Positions 1 through 10,018 of a DNA stretch of 64,000 nt are shown piece by piece (position 1 is the first letter of the stretch; every line of letters starts with the position of its first letter). Made by a program: the position numbers and the translations under genes. A model generated the notes under the pieces. It was not told the DNA's origin. It saw nothing but the letters and a program-made list of their open reading frames with translations, and did no database searches. This stretch comes from Neisseriaceae bacterium HSC-16F19 (lineage in GTDB: Bacteria > Pseudomonadota > Gammaproteobacteria > Burkholderiales > Neisseriaceae), in contig NZ_JALJZY010000001.1 of NCBI RefSeq assembly GCF_024171525.1, positions 62,001 through 126,000 of the forward strand, given 5' to 3'.

Positions 1-434
1 ACGGCGCAAGGCAGCTGCTGCGCCAATTCCTGCGCAAAGCTGGGGCCGGAGAGCAAACCCAAAGTGCTGTTGTGCGGCAGCACATCCGCCAACACCTGAT
101 GCGGCAGCAAACCGCTGCCCTGCTCGAAGCCCTTGCACGCCGCCAATACCGGCACCTGCCCCAATCCCGCCGCCTGCAAGCCTTCGGCGGCAGCGCGCAA
201 ACCGGCCACCGGCGTGGCAATAATCACCAAATCCGTGCTTTCAGGCAGCCTGTCGCTGCTGGTCAGATTTGCGGGGAAAGCAAAACCGGGCAGGTAGCGG
301 CGGTTTTCACCGTCGGCAGCCAGCTGCTGCGCATGTTCGCGCTTATGCGTCCACAGATGCACCGGATGGCGGTGGGCAAAATGGATGGCCAGCGCCGTGC
401 CCCAGGCACCCGCACCCATTACGCAGATATTCAT
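1..434 (-). CDS. gpsA: Glycerol-3-phosphate dehydrogenase [NAD(P)+], N-terminal part
   Basis: This cytosolic enzyme reduces dihydroxyacetone phosphate to sn-glycerol 3-phosphate for phospholipid synthesis. The reading frame starts at the ATG ending at 434 (MNICVMGAGAWGTALA) and runs off the left edge of the window, so about 144 residues are visible. The N-terminal GAGAWGTALA is the GxGxxG dinucleotide-binding loop. Further in, VIIATPVAGLR and ACKGFEQGSG match GpsA; the Lys in the latter is a conserved active-site region. It lies downstream of fabF on the same strand but is separated by a strong inverted-DUS hairpin, so it is probably transcribed on its own. The name is secure; the missing C-terminus cannot be judged. 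Confidence 0.9.
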   Translation of the reverse strand, partial: MNICVMGAGAWGTALAIHFAHRHPVHLWTHKREHAQQLAADGENRRYLPGFAFPANLTSSDRLPESTDLVIIATPVAGLRAAAEGLQAAGLGQVPVLAACKGFEQGSGLLPHQVLADVLPHNSTLGLLSGPSFAQELAQQLPCA

Positions 435-456
435 AAATTATCCGTTTCCAATCAAA

Positions 457-498
457 ACAGGCTGCCTGAAAGATGAATCAATCTTTCAGGCAGCCTGT
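457..498 (-). terminator. Inverted-DUS terminator after fabF
   Basis: Two copies of the uptake sequence face each other (AGGCTGCCTGAA and its complement) in an 18-bp perfect stem with a short loop. On the minus strand the hairpin is followed by TTTTGAT, so it should stop transcription leaving fabF. Confidence 0.8.
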
Positions 499-522
499 GT
501 TTACCGCTTTGGGCAATAATAC

Positions 523-1770
523 TCAATCCTCAAAACGCTTGATCACCAAAGTGCCGTTGGTGCCGCCAAAACCGAAGGAATTGGAGATGGCTGCCCGAAT
601 CGGCATGTCGCGGGCCACATTGGCGCAATAGTCCAAATCGCAGCCGCCTTCGATGTCCTGCTCGAAGATATTGATGGTGGGCGGGGATTTCTGGTGGTAC
701 ACCGCCAGGGTGCTGTACACCGCTTCCACACCGCCGGCACCGCCGAGCAAATGGCCGGTCATGGACTTGGTGGAATTGACCACCAGGTTTTTGGCGTGAT
801 CGCCAAAGGCCAGTTTGAGGGCATTGGTCTCATTGGCATCGCCCAAGGGTGTAGACGTACCGTGGGCGTTGACATAATCCACTTCGTCCGGATTCATGCC
901 CGCATCTTTGAGGGCACGCGCCACAGCCGCCGCCGGGCCTTCGGCATTGGGGGCGGTGATGTGGTGGGCGTCGGAACTCATGCCGAAACCGACCAATTCG
1001 GCATAAATGCGCGCGCCGCGTTTCTTGGCATGCTCATATTCTTCCAACACCATCACCCCGGCACCTTCGCCCATGACAAAGCCGTCGCGGCCTTTGTCCC
1101 ACGGACGCGAAGCCGTCGCCGGGTCGTCATTGCGGGTGGACAGCGCCTTCATGGCGGCAAAACCGCCGATGCCCAAAGTAGACACCGCGCATTCGCTGCC
1201 GCCGGCCACCATCACATCCGCATCGCCGTACACAATGGCGCGTGCGGCATCACCGATACAGTGGGCGCCGGTGGTACAGGCCGACACGATGCCGTAGCTG
1301 GGGCCGGTATAGCCTTTGAGGATGGTGATATGGCCTGCGGTGAGGTTGATCAGCGAGCCGGGAATGAAAAACGGGTTGATTTTGCGCACGCCGCCTTCAA
1401 ACACTGCTTTGGCAGTGTCTTCGATGGACGGCAGGCCGCCGATGCCGGAGCCCAGGTTGACACCGACACGGCTTTTGTCGAGATTGGGAATATCGTCCAA
1501 ACCGGCATCGGCAATGGCCTGGAAGGCCGCCGCAATGCCGAAATGAATAAACAAATCCATGCGGCGGGCGTCTTTGCCGCTGATGTAGTCGCCGATATTG
1601 AAATCGCGCACTTCGCCGGCAATCTGGCAGGACAGCTCGGACGCATCAAAACGGGTAATGCTGCCGATGCCGCTTTTGCCGGCCAGCAGGTTTTCCCAGG
1701 CGGTGGGGATGTTGTTGCCCACCGGTGACACCTGTCCCAGACCGGTGATCACCACTCTTTTTTTGCTCAT
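523..1770 (-). CDS. fabF: 3-oxoacyl-[acyl-carrier-protein] synthase II
   Basis: FabF condenses malonyl-ACP with acyl-ACP in fatty-acid elongation and controls unsaturated chain elongation. The protein is 415 residues. The nucleophile is Cys165 in VSACTTGAHC, and the two catalytic histidines lie in NAHGTSTPLGD and KSMTGHLLGGAGG. I chose MSKKRVVITGLG at 1770, the family's usual start, over the in-frame codon at 1794, which would add eight uncharacteristic residues. It follows acpP on the same strand by about 110 bp, the classic acpP-fabF arrangement linking the carrier to its condensing enzyme. Nothing is unusual in the sequence. Confidence 0.96.
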   Translation of the reverse strand: MSKKRVVITGLGQVSPVGNNIPTAWENLLAGKSGIGSITRFDASELSCQIAGEVRDFNIGDYISGKDARRMDLFIHFGIAAAFQAIADAGLDDIPNLDKSRVGVNLGSGIGGLPSIEDTAKAVFEGGVRKINPFFIPGSLINLTAGHITILKGYTGPSYGIVSACTTGAHCIGDAARAIVYGDADVMVAGGSECAVSTLGIGGFAAMKALSTRNDDPATASRPWDKGRDGFVMGEGAGVMVLEEYEHAKKRGARIYAELVGFGMSSDAHHITAPNAEGPAAAVARALKDAGMNPDEVDYVNAHGTSTPLGDANETNALKLAFGDHAKNLVVNSTKSMTGHLLGGAGGVEAVYSTLAVYHQKSPPTINIFEQDIEGGCDLDYCANVARDMPIRAAISNSFGFGGTNGTLVIKRFED

Positions 1771-1883
1771 AAACAAAACTCGCAAGACTTGCAATGAAAA
1801 ACCTCTGCCGATGCAGGCGGCGTTGGCACACCCTCTCGCCAGAGGCTTTGTGTATCGGACTTCAGCCGGATACGCACACCCGA

Positions 1884-2120
1884 TTAGTTTTGGCGTGCAG
1901 TTACGAAATCAATCGCTTGTTGTACGGTGGTGATTTTCTCGGCTTCTTCGTCCGGGATTTCAGTACCGAAGGCTTCTTCCAGAGCCATAACCAACTCAAC
2001 CACGTCCAGGGAGTCGGCACCCAGGTCTTCCTGGAAGGAAGATTCGTTTTTCACTTCGGCTTCGCTCACGCCCAATTGTTCTGCAACAATTTTTTTAACG
2101 CGTTGTTCGATATTATCCAT
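1884..2120 (-). CDS. acpP: Acyl carrier protein
   Basis: This is the small acidic carrier that holds growing acyl chains on a 4'-phosphopantetheine arm. At 78 residues it is full length. The prosthetic-group serine is in the invariant GADSLDVVELVMALEE motif. Upstream AAGGAAAG gives a good ribosome binding site a few bases before the ATG. It precedes fabF and is probably co-transcribed with it, though acpP is usually also made at much higher levels from its own promoter. Confidence 0.97.
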   Translation of the reverse strand: MDNIEQRVKKIVAEQLGVSEAEVKNESSFQEDLGADSLDVVELVMALEEAFGTEIPDEEAEKITTVQQAIDFVTARQN

Positions 2121-2344
2121 TTATTTGCTTTCCTTAAGTATCCCGCATGGCGGGAGGGGTTGGTTCAGAAGCGGCTTGCGCTTTGGCGGGCGGCATTGTA
2201 CCGCAGAATAATAGGGTTTTCCATCTACAAATAAAAAACTCGTTTTATCAACGGCATAATACCCGACAAACGCCGCGACAGCCCTGTGGCTGCCGCAATG
2301 TGGCGCATCTTAGCACAGGGCGATTTTGGGCTACAAGCAGAAGT

Positions 2345-4357
2345 TTATGCCGCCACGGTCTGATACAGAAACGCCAACACCGTGGCCAGCTCCTGGGCCG
2401 TTTCCGCCTGCGTGGTGCCGCCGCCGTGGCCGCCGGAGGCCGGTGCCGCCAGCCACACCGGTGCGCCCGCTTCTTTCAGGCGGGCATAAAACTTGAGCGC
2501 GTGCGCCGGATGCACACGGTCGTCACCCAAATGGGTGCTGATGAGCGCAGGCGGATAGCAGCCGTCTGCACGGATATTGTGATAGGGCGACAAAGCGGCC
2601 AAAGCGGCGTGGTGCTGCGGGTCTGCCGGGTCGCCGAATTCTTCCAGCCACGAGGCACCGGCGGACAAATACGGATAACGCAGCATATCGGTGAGCGGCA
2701 CTTCGCACACCAGTGCGCCCACGATGTCCGGTGCGCGGCAATAGGCTGCCGCTGTCACCAAACCTCCGTTACTGCCGCCCTGTATAGCGGTGTGTGCGAG
2801 CGAACTCAAACCGCGTTGGTGCAAGTCGGCCACCACCGCCAGCAAATCGTCGACACTGCGGTGTTTGTGTACGCCTTGCGCCGCATGGTGCCAAGCCGGG
2901 CCGAATTCGCCGCCGCCGCGCACATTGGCAAGCACAAAGGCGTAACCGTGTTGCAACCAATGACGGCCGATATTGCCCAGATAATGCGGCAGCTCCGGCA
3001 CGCCGAAACCGCCGTACACATACACCAAGGTCGGCGTGGCGGCATCGTGACGGCGGCCGACATGGTAATACGGTATCGCCGTGCCGTCCGCCGACAGCGC
3101 CGACAGCCGCCGCACTTCAATGCCCTCTGCGTCAAATTGCGGCCTCTGGCGGCGCATCACCGACAATTCCATCTGCTGCAAATCCAACGCATACAGGGTC
3201 AGCGGCGTGGTAAAGCCGCTGGCGGCCACATACACCACATCGCCGCCCCAGGGCTGGTCGGTGATTTCCAAGGCGCCGCCGGGAAAATCCGGCACCGGCT
3301 CAGCCTGCCAGCGCCCGCCGTCAAAACGCCAGGCATAGAGCCGTCCGGCGGCTTGGTCAAGCACATGCGCCATGGCAAAACGCTTGCTGGTTTCCACCGC
3401 ATCCAACGCTTGGCCGGGCTGCGGTACAAACAGCGCCTGTGCCTCGCCCAATTCGCCCTTGTTCAGCTTCACCGCCAACAGGCTGCCTGCTGTGTAACGC
3501 TGTTTGGCCCGCTGCCAGTCGTGGCGCAGCTGCACCAATAACTGCCCGCCCAAATAACCGGCAATCTCCGCCGTTTCAGGCAGCCCTATGGGCCGGGTGC
3601 TGCCGTCTGCGGCGATTTGGTAATACTGCTTGCGGTAAAAACCGTGCGCCGCCTCCAAGAGATCTATGGGTGCGCCCTGCCCGTCCAGATAACGCCAGGC
3701 ATGCACCATCATATCGTCCTCGTCCGCCTCGAATACCGGCAGTGCCTCCTCCATGCTCTGCCCGCGCCTGAGCAGCCACACCTGGCGCGGATAACCGGCG
3801 CGGGTCAGTTGGCGCTCGTCCCAGGCCGGGCACACCCACACACTGTCTTCATCGCGCCAGGCAATGTGGTTATTGCCCAAAGGAAAATGAAAACCGCCGT
3901 CCACCAGTTTTTGTTCGGCCAAATCAAATTCCAAGGTATAGGCAGCATCGGCACCGTCGGCACTGAGGGTCAGCAAAGCCTTGTGCGGCGCGGTCACGCA
4001 ATGCGATACCCCGGCCAGGCTGACATTGTCGCCCAGCACTTCGTCAAAGGCGGCTACCTGAAACAACACCCGCCATTCGGGCAAACCGGCACGATAAGAG
4101 GCAGCACTGCACACACGGTACACGCCCTTGGGCTCATCCGCGCTCTGGTGAAAATGGTACATCTGCGCGCGGTGTTCCTGACAAAACGGAATCTGGTTTT
4201 CGTCCTGCAACACCGCGGTGATGTCGTCGCACAGGGCTTGAAAACCGGGGTGATTGTGCACATGGGCACGCATGCGCTCGTGGGCGACGGCGGCAAATTC
4301 ACGGGTGGCGGGGTCGTCGAGGTTTTCCAGATGCAGATAAGGGTCGGAGATCGTCAT
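2345..4357 (-). CDS. Prolyl oligopeptidase family (S9) serine peptidase
   Basis: The protein has 670 residues with the S9A layout: an N-terminal region that should form a seven-bladed beta propeller (about residues 60-400) and a C-terminal alpha/beta-hydrolase domain. The nucleophile is Ser529 in GGSNGG, the acid lies in HLGDDRVHPAHALKF, and the base is His644 in SGGHGGG. The VYGGFG and NVRGGGEFG motifs are typical of prolyl endopeptidases. There is no signal peptide, so it is probably cytosolic and cleaves short proline-containing peptides. It stands alone, between acpP and ppk2 on the same strand. Exact specificity (prolyl endopeptidase or oligopeptidase B-like) is inferred. Confidence 0.88.
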   Translation of the reverse strand: MTISDPYLHLENLDDPATREFAAVAHERMRAHVHNHPGFQALCDDITAVLQDENQIPFCQEHRAQMYHFHQSADEPKGVYRVCSAASYRAGLPEWRVLFQVAAFDEVLGDNVSLAGVSHCVTAPHKALLTLSADGADAAYTLEFDLAEQKLVDGGFHFPLGNNHIAWRDEDSVWVCPAWDERQLTRAGYPRQVWLLRRGQSMEEALPVFEADEDDMMVHAWRYLDGQGAPIDLLEAAHGFYRKQYYQIAADGSTRPIGLPETAEIAGYLGGQLLVQLRHDWQRAKQRYTAGSLLAVKLNKGELGEAQALFVPQPGQALDAVETSKRFAMAHVLDQAAGRLYAWRFDGGRWQAEPVPDFPGGALEITDQPWGGDVVYVAASGFTTPLTLYALDLQQMELSVMRRQRPQFDAEGIEVRRLSALSADGTAIPYYHVGRRHDAATPTLVYVYGGFGVPELPHYLGNIGRHWLQHGYAFVLANVRGGGEFGPAWHHAAQGVHKHRSVDDLLAVVADLHQRGLSSLAHTAIQGGSNGGLVTAAAYCRAPDIVGALVCEVPLTDMLRYPYLSAGASWLEEFGDPADPQHHAALAALSPYHNIRADGCYPPALISTHLGDDRVHPAHALKFYARLKEAGAPVWLAAPASGGHGGGTTQAETAQELATVLAFLYQTVAA

Positions 4358-4437
4358 AAAGCGGGGAAGACAGTCAAATCCAAAAGAGGCACATTATATA
4401 ATGACTAAAGCTACGATTTCAGGCAGCCCTAAGCCAT

Positions 4438-4470
4438 AAAAAAACAGCCCTGCACATGCAGGGCTGCTTT
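4438..4470. terminator. Rho-independent terminator (ppk2 side)
   Basis: A hairpin built from CAGCCCTG and its complement has an A-tract on the left and a T-run on the right, so it can work in both directions. It lies just beyond the 3' end of ppk2. Confidence 0.85.
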
Positions 4471-4486
4471 TTATGGGATATGCTGA

Positions 4487-5413
4487 TTAATCCGCCGCCA
4501 TTTCAAAATTGTCTTTGAACTGGGTTTTCGGCACTTGCACGATATTGGCATCCACCGGGCCGATGGCTTCCAAATCGCGGCCCGGATAATCCAGATGGTG
4601 CAGGAAGTAGCGGATACAGTTCAGGCGGGCGCGTTTTTTGTCATCGGATTTGATCACCGTCCACGGCGCGTCACCGGTGTGGGTGTGGAAGAACATGGCG
4701 TTCTTGGCTTCGGTGTAATCGTCCCAACGGTCCAGCGACTGAATGTCCACCGGAGACAGTTTCCAGTGTTTCAGCGGGTCATCGCGGCGGGATAGGAAGC
4801 GGCGCAGCTGCTCTTCGCGCGATACGGAGAACCAGAATTTGAACAAATGGATGCCGCTGTTGACCAGCATGCGCTCCAATTCGGGCGCCTGACGCATAAA
4901 TTGCAGGTATTCGTGCGGTTCGCAGAAGCCCATCACGCGCTCTACACCGGCGCGGTTGTACCAGGAGCGGTCGAAAAACACCATTTCGCCCTCGGTGGGC
5001 AGGCGCTCGATATAGCGTTGGAAATACCATTGGCCGCGCTCGCGCTCGCTGGGTTTTTCCAAAGCCACCACGCGGGCACCACGCGGATTGAGGTGTTCCA
5101 TATAGCGTTTGATGGTACCGCCCTTACCGGCGGCATCGCGGCCTTCAAACAAAGAAACAATGCGCTGGCCGCTTTCTTTGACCCAGCTTTGCACTTTCAG
5201 AAGCTCAATCTGCAAAATGCGTTTTTCTTTTTCGTAAACGCGGCGGCTGATGCGGGTGCGGTAGGGATAGCTGGCGGGCAGCGGGGCGCTGGAAGAATCT
5301 TCGCCGGTTTTGCGACCCTGATATTCCAGCACTTTTTTGCGGAAGACATCCAGGCGCTCTTCGGCGTTGTCCAAGGTGATGGGTTCAAAGGGTTTGACTT
5401 GGTGATTGCTCAT
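4487..5413 (-). CDS. ppk2: Polyphosphate kinase 2
   Basis: PPK2 enzymes transfer phosphate between polyphosphate and nucleoside di- or triphosphates. The protein is 308 residues, a one-domain (class I-type) size. The Walker A motif is FEGRDAAGKGGTIKR, the Walker B/lid region is VFFDRSWYNRAGVERVMGF, and FSVSREEQLRRF is the conserved lid-side helix. A pit-type phosphate transporter and polyphosphate metabolism lie within 2 kb, but on different transcription units, so shared regulation is only a guess. The start ATG has a weak AGGA-type site (AAAGGACGC) upstream. Confidence 0.93.
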   Translation of the reverse strand: MSNHQVKPFEPITLDNAEERLDVFRKKVLEYQGRKTGEDSSSAPLPASYPYRTRISRRVYEKEKRILQIELLKVQSWVKESGQRIVSLFEGRDAAGKGGTIKRYMEHLNPRGARVVALEKPSERERGQWYFQRYIERLPTEGEMVFFDRSWYNRAGVERVMGFCEPHEYLQFMRQAPELERMLVNSGIHLFKFWFSVSREEQLRRFLSRRDDPLKHWKLSPVDIQSLDRWDDYTEAKNAMFFHTHTGDAPWTVIKSDDKKRARLNCIRYFLHHLDYPGRDLEAIGPVDANIVQVPKTQFKDNFEMAAD

Positions 5414-5463
5414 AAATCATGCGTCCTTTCTTTAGGTTATGAAAACTCCAGGGATCAAACACA

Positions 5464-5500
5464 AGGCTGCCTGAAACCAAAAACCGATTTCAGGCAGCCT
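5464..5500. terminator. Inverted DUS pair between ppk2 and thiE
   Basis: Two uptake sequences in inverted orientation, AGGCTGCCTGAAA and its complement, are separated by 11 bases. The following 5,500-5,687 contains no gene, but has two smaller GC-rich inverted repeats, including one before a T7 run near 5,600, and looks like the thiE 3' end. Confidence 0.6.
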
Positions 5501-5687
5501 CAAAATCTTTAAACCTCGTGATGTCGCGGCGGTGTATTCCCGGAAAACCTTCGGCTTTCCGGCAAAACCGGTCGGGATGCTGCCCCGCCGGTTCGGTTTT
5601 TTTGTTTGGGTGTATTTTACCGCCGATTGGCCTTTTAGGGTATGCCTGTAACGTAAAAACAACAGGCCAAAACGACCACGCGCCCGT

Positions 5688-6311
5688 CTAATCGCGCCAC
5701 AAAGCCTGAAATGCCTTCACCGCCGCCGCCGGATCCGCCGCTTCGGTAACCGCGCGCACCACCGCCAGCGAAGACACGCCGGTGGCCAGCACCGCCGCGG
5801 CATTGTTCAAGTCTATGCCGCCTATGGCCACGGTGGGCGTATCCCCCGCTTGGCGCACATAGGCGGCCAGTTTGTCCAAACCCTGCGGTGCGGTGGGCAT
5901 GGTCTTGGTGGTAGTGGCAAACACCGCACCGCAGGCCGCATAACTGGGTCGCACCGCCAGCGCGCGGTCAAGCTCGGCCACCGAATGGGTGCTGACCCCC
6001 AAACGCAAGCCGGACGCACTCAAGGCAGCCAAATCGGCACCGTCCAAATCTTCCTGGCCCAAATGCACACCGTAGGCGCCGCATTCCATGGCTTCCTGCC
6101 AGTAATCATTAATAAACAGCTGGCTGCCGGATCCTGCCGCATAGGCCACGCAGCGCTCGATTTCGCGGTAGCGCGCATCGCCACAGAGCTGTTTGTGCCG
6201 CAGCTGTACGGTGTCGGCACCGGCATCAACCATGCGTGCCACCCAGTCGGCATCCGGCACCACGGCATAAAAACGCAGCGGCGACACCGGCGGCGGAAAA
6301 TATATTGCCAT
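5688..6311 (-). CDS. thiE: Thiamine-phosphate synthase
   Basis: ThiE joins hydroxymethylpyrimidine diphosphate and thiazole phosphate to give thiamine monophosphate. The 207-residue protein is a TIM barrel. Visible motifs are DTVQLRHKQL (substrate region), LFINDYWQEAMECGAYGVHLGQEDL (Mg-PPi binding), GVSTH, and VAIGGIDLNNAAAVLATG near the C-terminus (phosphate-binding Gly motif). No thi-box riboswitch is seen in the short upstream region, and no other thiamine gene is nearby. The reported start overlaps nothing and gives the expected length. Confidence 0.93.
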   Translation of the reverse strand: MAIYFPPPVSPLRFYAVVPDADWVARMVDAGADTVQLRHKQLCGDARYREIERCVAYAAGSGSQLFINDYWQEAMECGAYGVHLGQEDLDGADLAALSASGLRLGVSTHSVAELDRALAVRPSYAACGAVFATTTKTMPTAPQGLDKLAAYVRQAGDTPTVAIGGIDLNNAAAVLATGVSSLAVVRAVTEAADPAAAVKAFQALWRD

Positions 6312-6446
6312 TTCGCGGTTTCCTCCCTACACCTTGTAATCGGCTTCCATTATAATATGCATAAAAGCGCTGCATCACAGAAAAGCGCCGTATTACATAC
6401 GCACTCATAATTTTTCACTTTCTCTGTCCTTTTGACTGGAACAAAC

Positions 6447-8027
6447 ATGGCTCCCGCCTCTCCTTCTGCCCTGATGACCCGTGTGAATTATATTTTCGCC
6501 GCGCTCTTGGTCGGCATGGTGGTGTACTGCACCATGTGGGGCTTGGGTTATACCCATTACAACCAGCCCACCATCTTTATTCTGGCCATGCTTTTCGGCG
6601 TGTTTATGGCCTTCAATATCGGCGGTAACGACGTCGCCAACTCCTTCGGTACCAGCGTCGGTGCCGGCACGCTCACCATTCCGCAGGCACTGGCCGTGGC
6701 CGCCGTATTTGAGGTTTCCGGGGCGGTGATCGCCGGCGGCGAGGTGACCAAAACCATCCGTCAGGGCATTGTCGATCTCAATTCCATGCCCATCGAGCCG
6801 ATGCAGTTTGTGTTTATCATGATGTCGGCGCTTCTGGCCGCGGCCCTGTGGCTGCTCTTTGCCACCAAAAAAGGTTGGCCGGTATCGACCACCCACGCCA
6901 TTATCGGTGGTATCGTCGGCAGCTCGCTGTGTCTGGGCTTTCTCACCGCAAATGTGGACAGCATGGGCCTGGTGCAATGGGGCAAAGTAGGCGAAATCGC
7001 CATTTCCTGGGTACTCTCCCCGCTGATGGGCATGGCCGTGGCCTATGCCCTCTTCAGCCAGATCAAACGCCATGTGCTCGATTATAACGAGCGCATCGAA
7101 GTGCGCTTGAAAGAGCTGAAACAAAAGAAAAAAGCCTACAAAGAACAGCACCGCCTGGCCTTCGACCTTTTGGACGAGCACGAAAAAATCAATGTCACCT
7201 CCGCCATGGCGCGTGACGCCCAGCTCTATACCGATGCCGACATCAACGACGACATCGAACTGGAATCAGACTACTACAAAGGTCTGCGCCGCTTGGATTT
7301 GGAAAAGAGCGACATCGATACCTACAAAGCCCTGCAACAATGGGTACCGCTGATTTCGGCCGTGGGCGGCATGATGATTTCCGCCATGCTTTTGTTCAAA
7401 GGGCTGCAAAACCTCAAACTGGGCTTGACCACCCTGCACAACAGCCTGATTGTGGGCATGATCGGCGCCGGTATCTGGATGGCCACCTTTATCTACGCCA
7501 AAACCCTCAAGCGCAAAGACTTGGCCAAATCCACCTTCCTCATGTTCAGCTGGATGCAGGTGTTTACCGCCGCCGGTTTCGCCTTCAGCCACGGCGCCAA
7601 CGACATTGCCAACGCCATCGGCCCGTTTGCGGCGATTATGGATGTGATCCGCACCGGCGACATCGGCGCCGCCGCCCCCATCCCGCCCATCGTCATGGTG
7701 ACCTTCGGTATCTCGCTGGTGGTCGGCCTGTGGTTTATCGGTAAAGAGGTAATCCAAACCGTGGGCACCAATCTGGCCAAAATGCACCCGGCTTCCGGCT
7801 TCAGCGCCGAATTGTCCGCCGCCAGCGTGGTGATGCTGGCTTCCCTGATGGGTCTGCCGGTGTCCAGTACCCATATTCTGGTGGGCGCAGTCTTGGGTAT
7901 CGGTTTGGTCAACCGCAATGCCAACTGGGCGCTGATGAAGCCCATCGGCATGGCCTGGGTGATTACCCTGCCCTCGGCCGCCCTGCTGTCGGTGGCGGTA
8001 TTCCTGGTGCTGCGCAGCGTATTCTAA
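6447..8027 (+). CDS. pit: Inorganic phosphate transporter, Pit family
   Basis: This inner-membrane permease moves metal-phosphate by proton symport. It has 526 residues with about ten hydrophobic segments, split by a charged cytoplasmic region (about residues 210-300) rich in Glu and Lys. The duplicated signature of the family appears twice: NIGGNDVANSFGTSVG near the N-terminus and FSHGANDIANAIGPFAAIM in the second half, each paired with a PVSSTH/PVSTTH motif. I start at the ATG at 6447, with GGA six bases upstream; a TTG at 6432 would add five residues. It faces ettA and is closed by two terminators. Confidence 0.93.
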   Translation: MAPASPSALMTRVNYIFAALLVGMVVYCTMWGLGYTHYNQPTIFILAMLFGVFMAFNIGGNDVANSFGTSVGAGTLTIPQALAVAAVFEVSGAVIAGGEVTKTIRQGIVDLNSMPIEPMQFVFIMMSALLAAALWLLFATKKGWPVSTTHAIIGGIVGSSLCLGFLTANVDSMGLVQWGKVGEIAISWVLSPLMGMAVAYALFSQIKRHVLDYNERIEVRLKELKQKKKAYKEQHRLAFDLLDEHEKINVTSAMARDAQLYTDADINDDIELESDYYKGLRRLDLEKSDIDTYKALQQWVPLISAVGGMMISAMLLFKGLQNLKLGLTTLHNSLIVGMIGAGIWMATFIYAKTLKRKDLAKSTFLMFSWMQVFTAAGFAFSHGANDIANAIGPFAAIMDVIRTGDIGAAAPIPPIVMVTFGISLVVGLWFIGKEVIQTVGTNLAKMHPASGFSAELSAASVVMLASLMGLPVSSTHILVGAVLGIGLVNRNANWALMKPIGMAWVITLPSAALLSVAVFLVLRSVF

Positions 8028-8045
8028 ACCGCAAACGCATGATGA

Positions 8046-8072
8046 AAGACCGGGCAAACACCCGGTCTTCTT
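8046..8072 (+). terminator. Terminator after pit
   Basis: AAGACCGGG and its complement form a 9-bp stem around a six-base loop, followed by CTT. It lies 19 bases after the stop codon of the phosphate transporter. Confidence 0.75.
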
Positions 8073-8095
8073 AATTCACAGATACTTTTTTACAA

Positions 8096-8131
8096 AAGGG
8101 CTGCCTGAAAACATGTTCAGGCAGCCCTTTT
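8096..8131. terminator. Inverted-DUS hairpin between convergent pit and ettA
   Basis: GGGCTGCCTGAA and its complement face each other over a six-base loop with A and T tracts outside, making a bidirectional stop between convergent genes. Confidence 0.75.
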
Positions 8132-8138
8132 AGTTTAC

Positions 8139-8163
8139 TTTAGCGCTTTAGCGCTTTAGCTCT

Positions 8164-8170
<7 letters not shown>
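8139..8170. repeat. Four imperfect tandem 8-mers at the ettA stop
   Basis: TTTAGCGC occurs twice, then TTTAGCTC and TTTAACGC. The last unit overlaps the final codons and the TAA of ettA. The copies read as extra stop codons on the minus strand, so changes in copy number would have no effect on the protein. Confidence 0.7.
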
Positions 8171-9837
<1,667 letters not shown>

Positions 9838-10018
9838 GGATTACTCTCTGTAACGGGTAAATTAATCAGGTTGTCAGGCTGCCTGAAAACCAAAAACGAA
9901 AACATACGGATTTTAACAGAAGCGCACCGCCACCGCCCAACCGGCAAGCGCCTTATCGCCTCGAATACGCAATTATGCTAATTTATGCATTCCTTCCTCA
10001 TACAGAAAGTCTGTTCAT

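Noticed and set aside
72..476. A plus-strand frame at the left edge
   Set aside because: The minus strand encodes GpsA from the same bases with a clear dinucleotide-binding motif.
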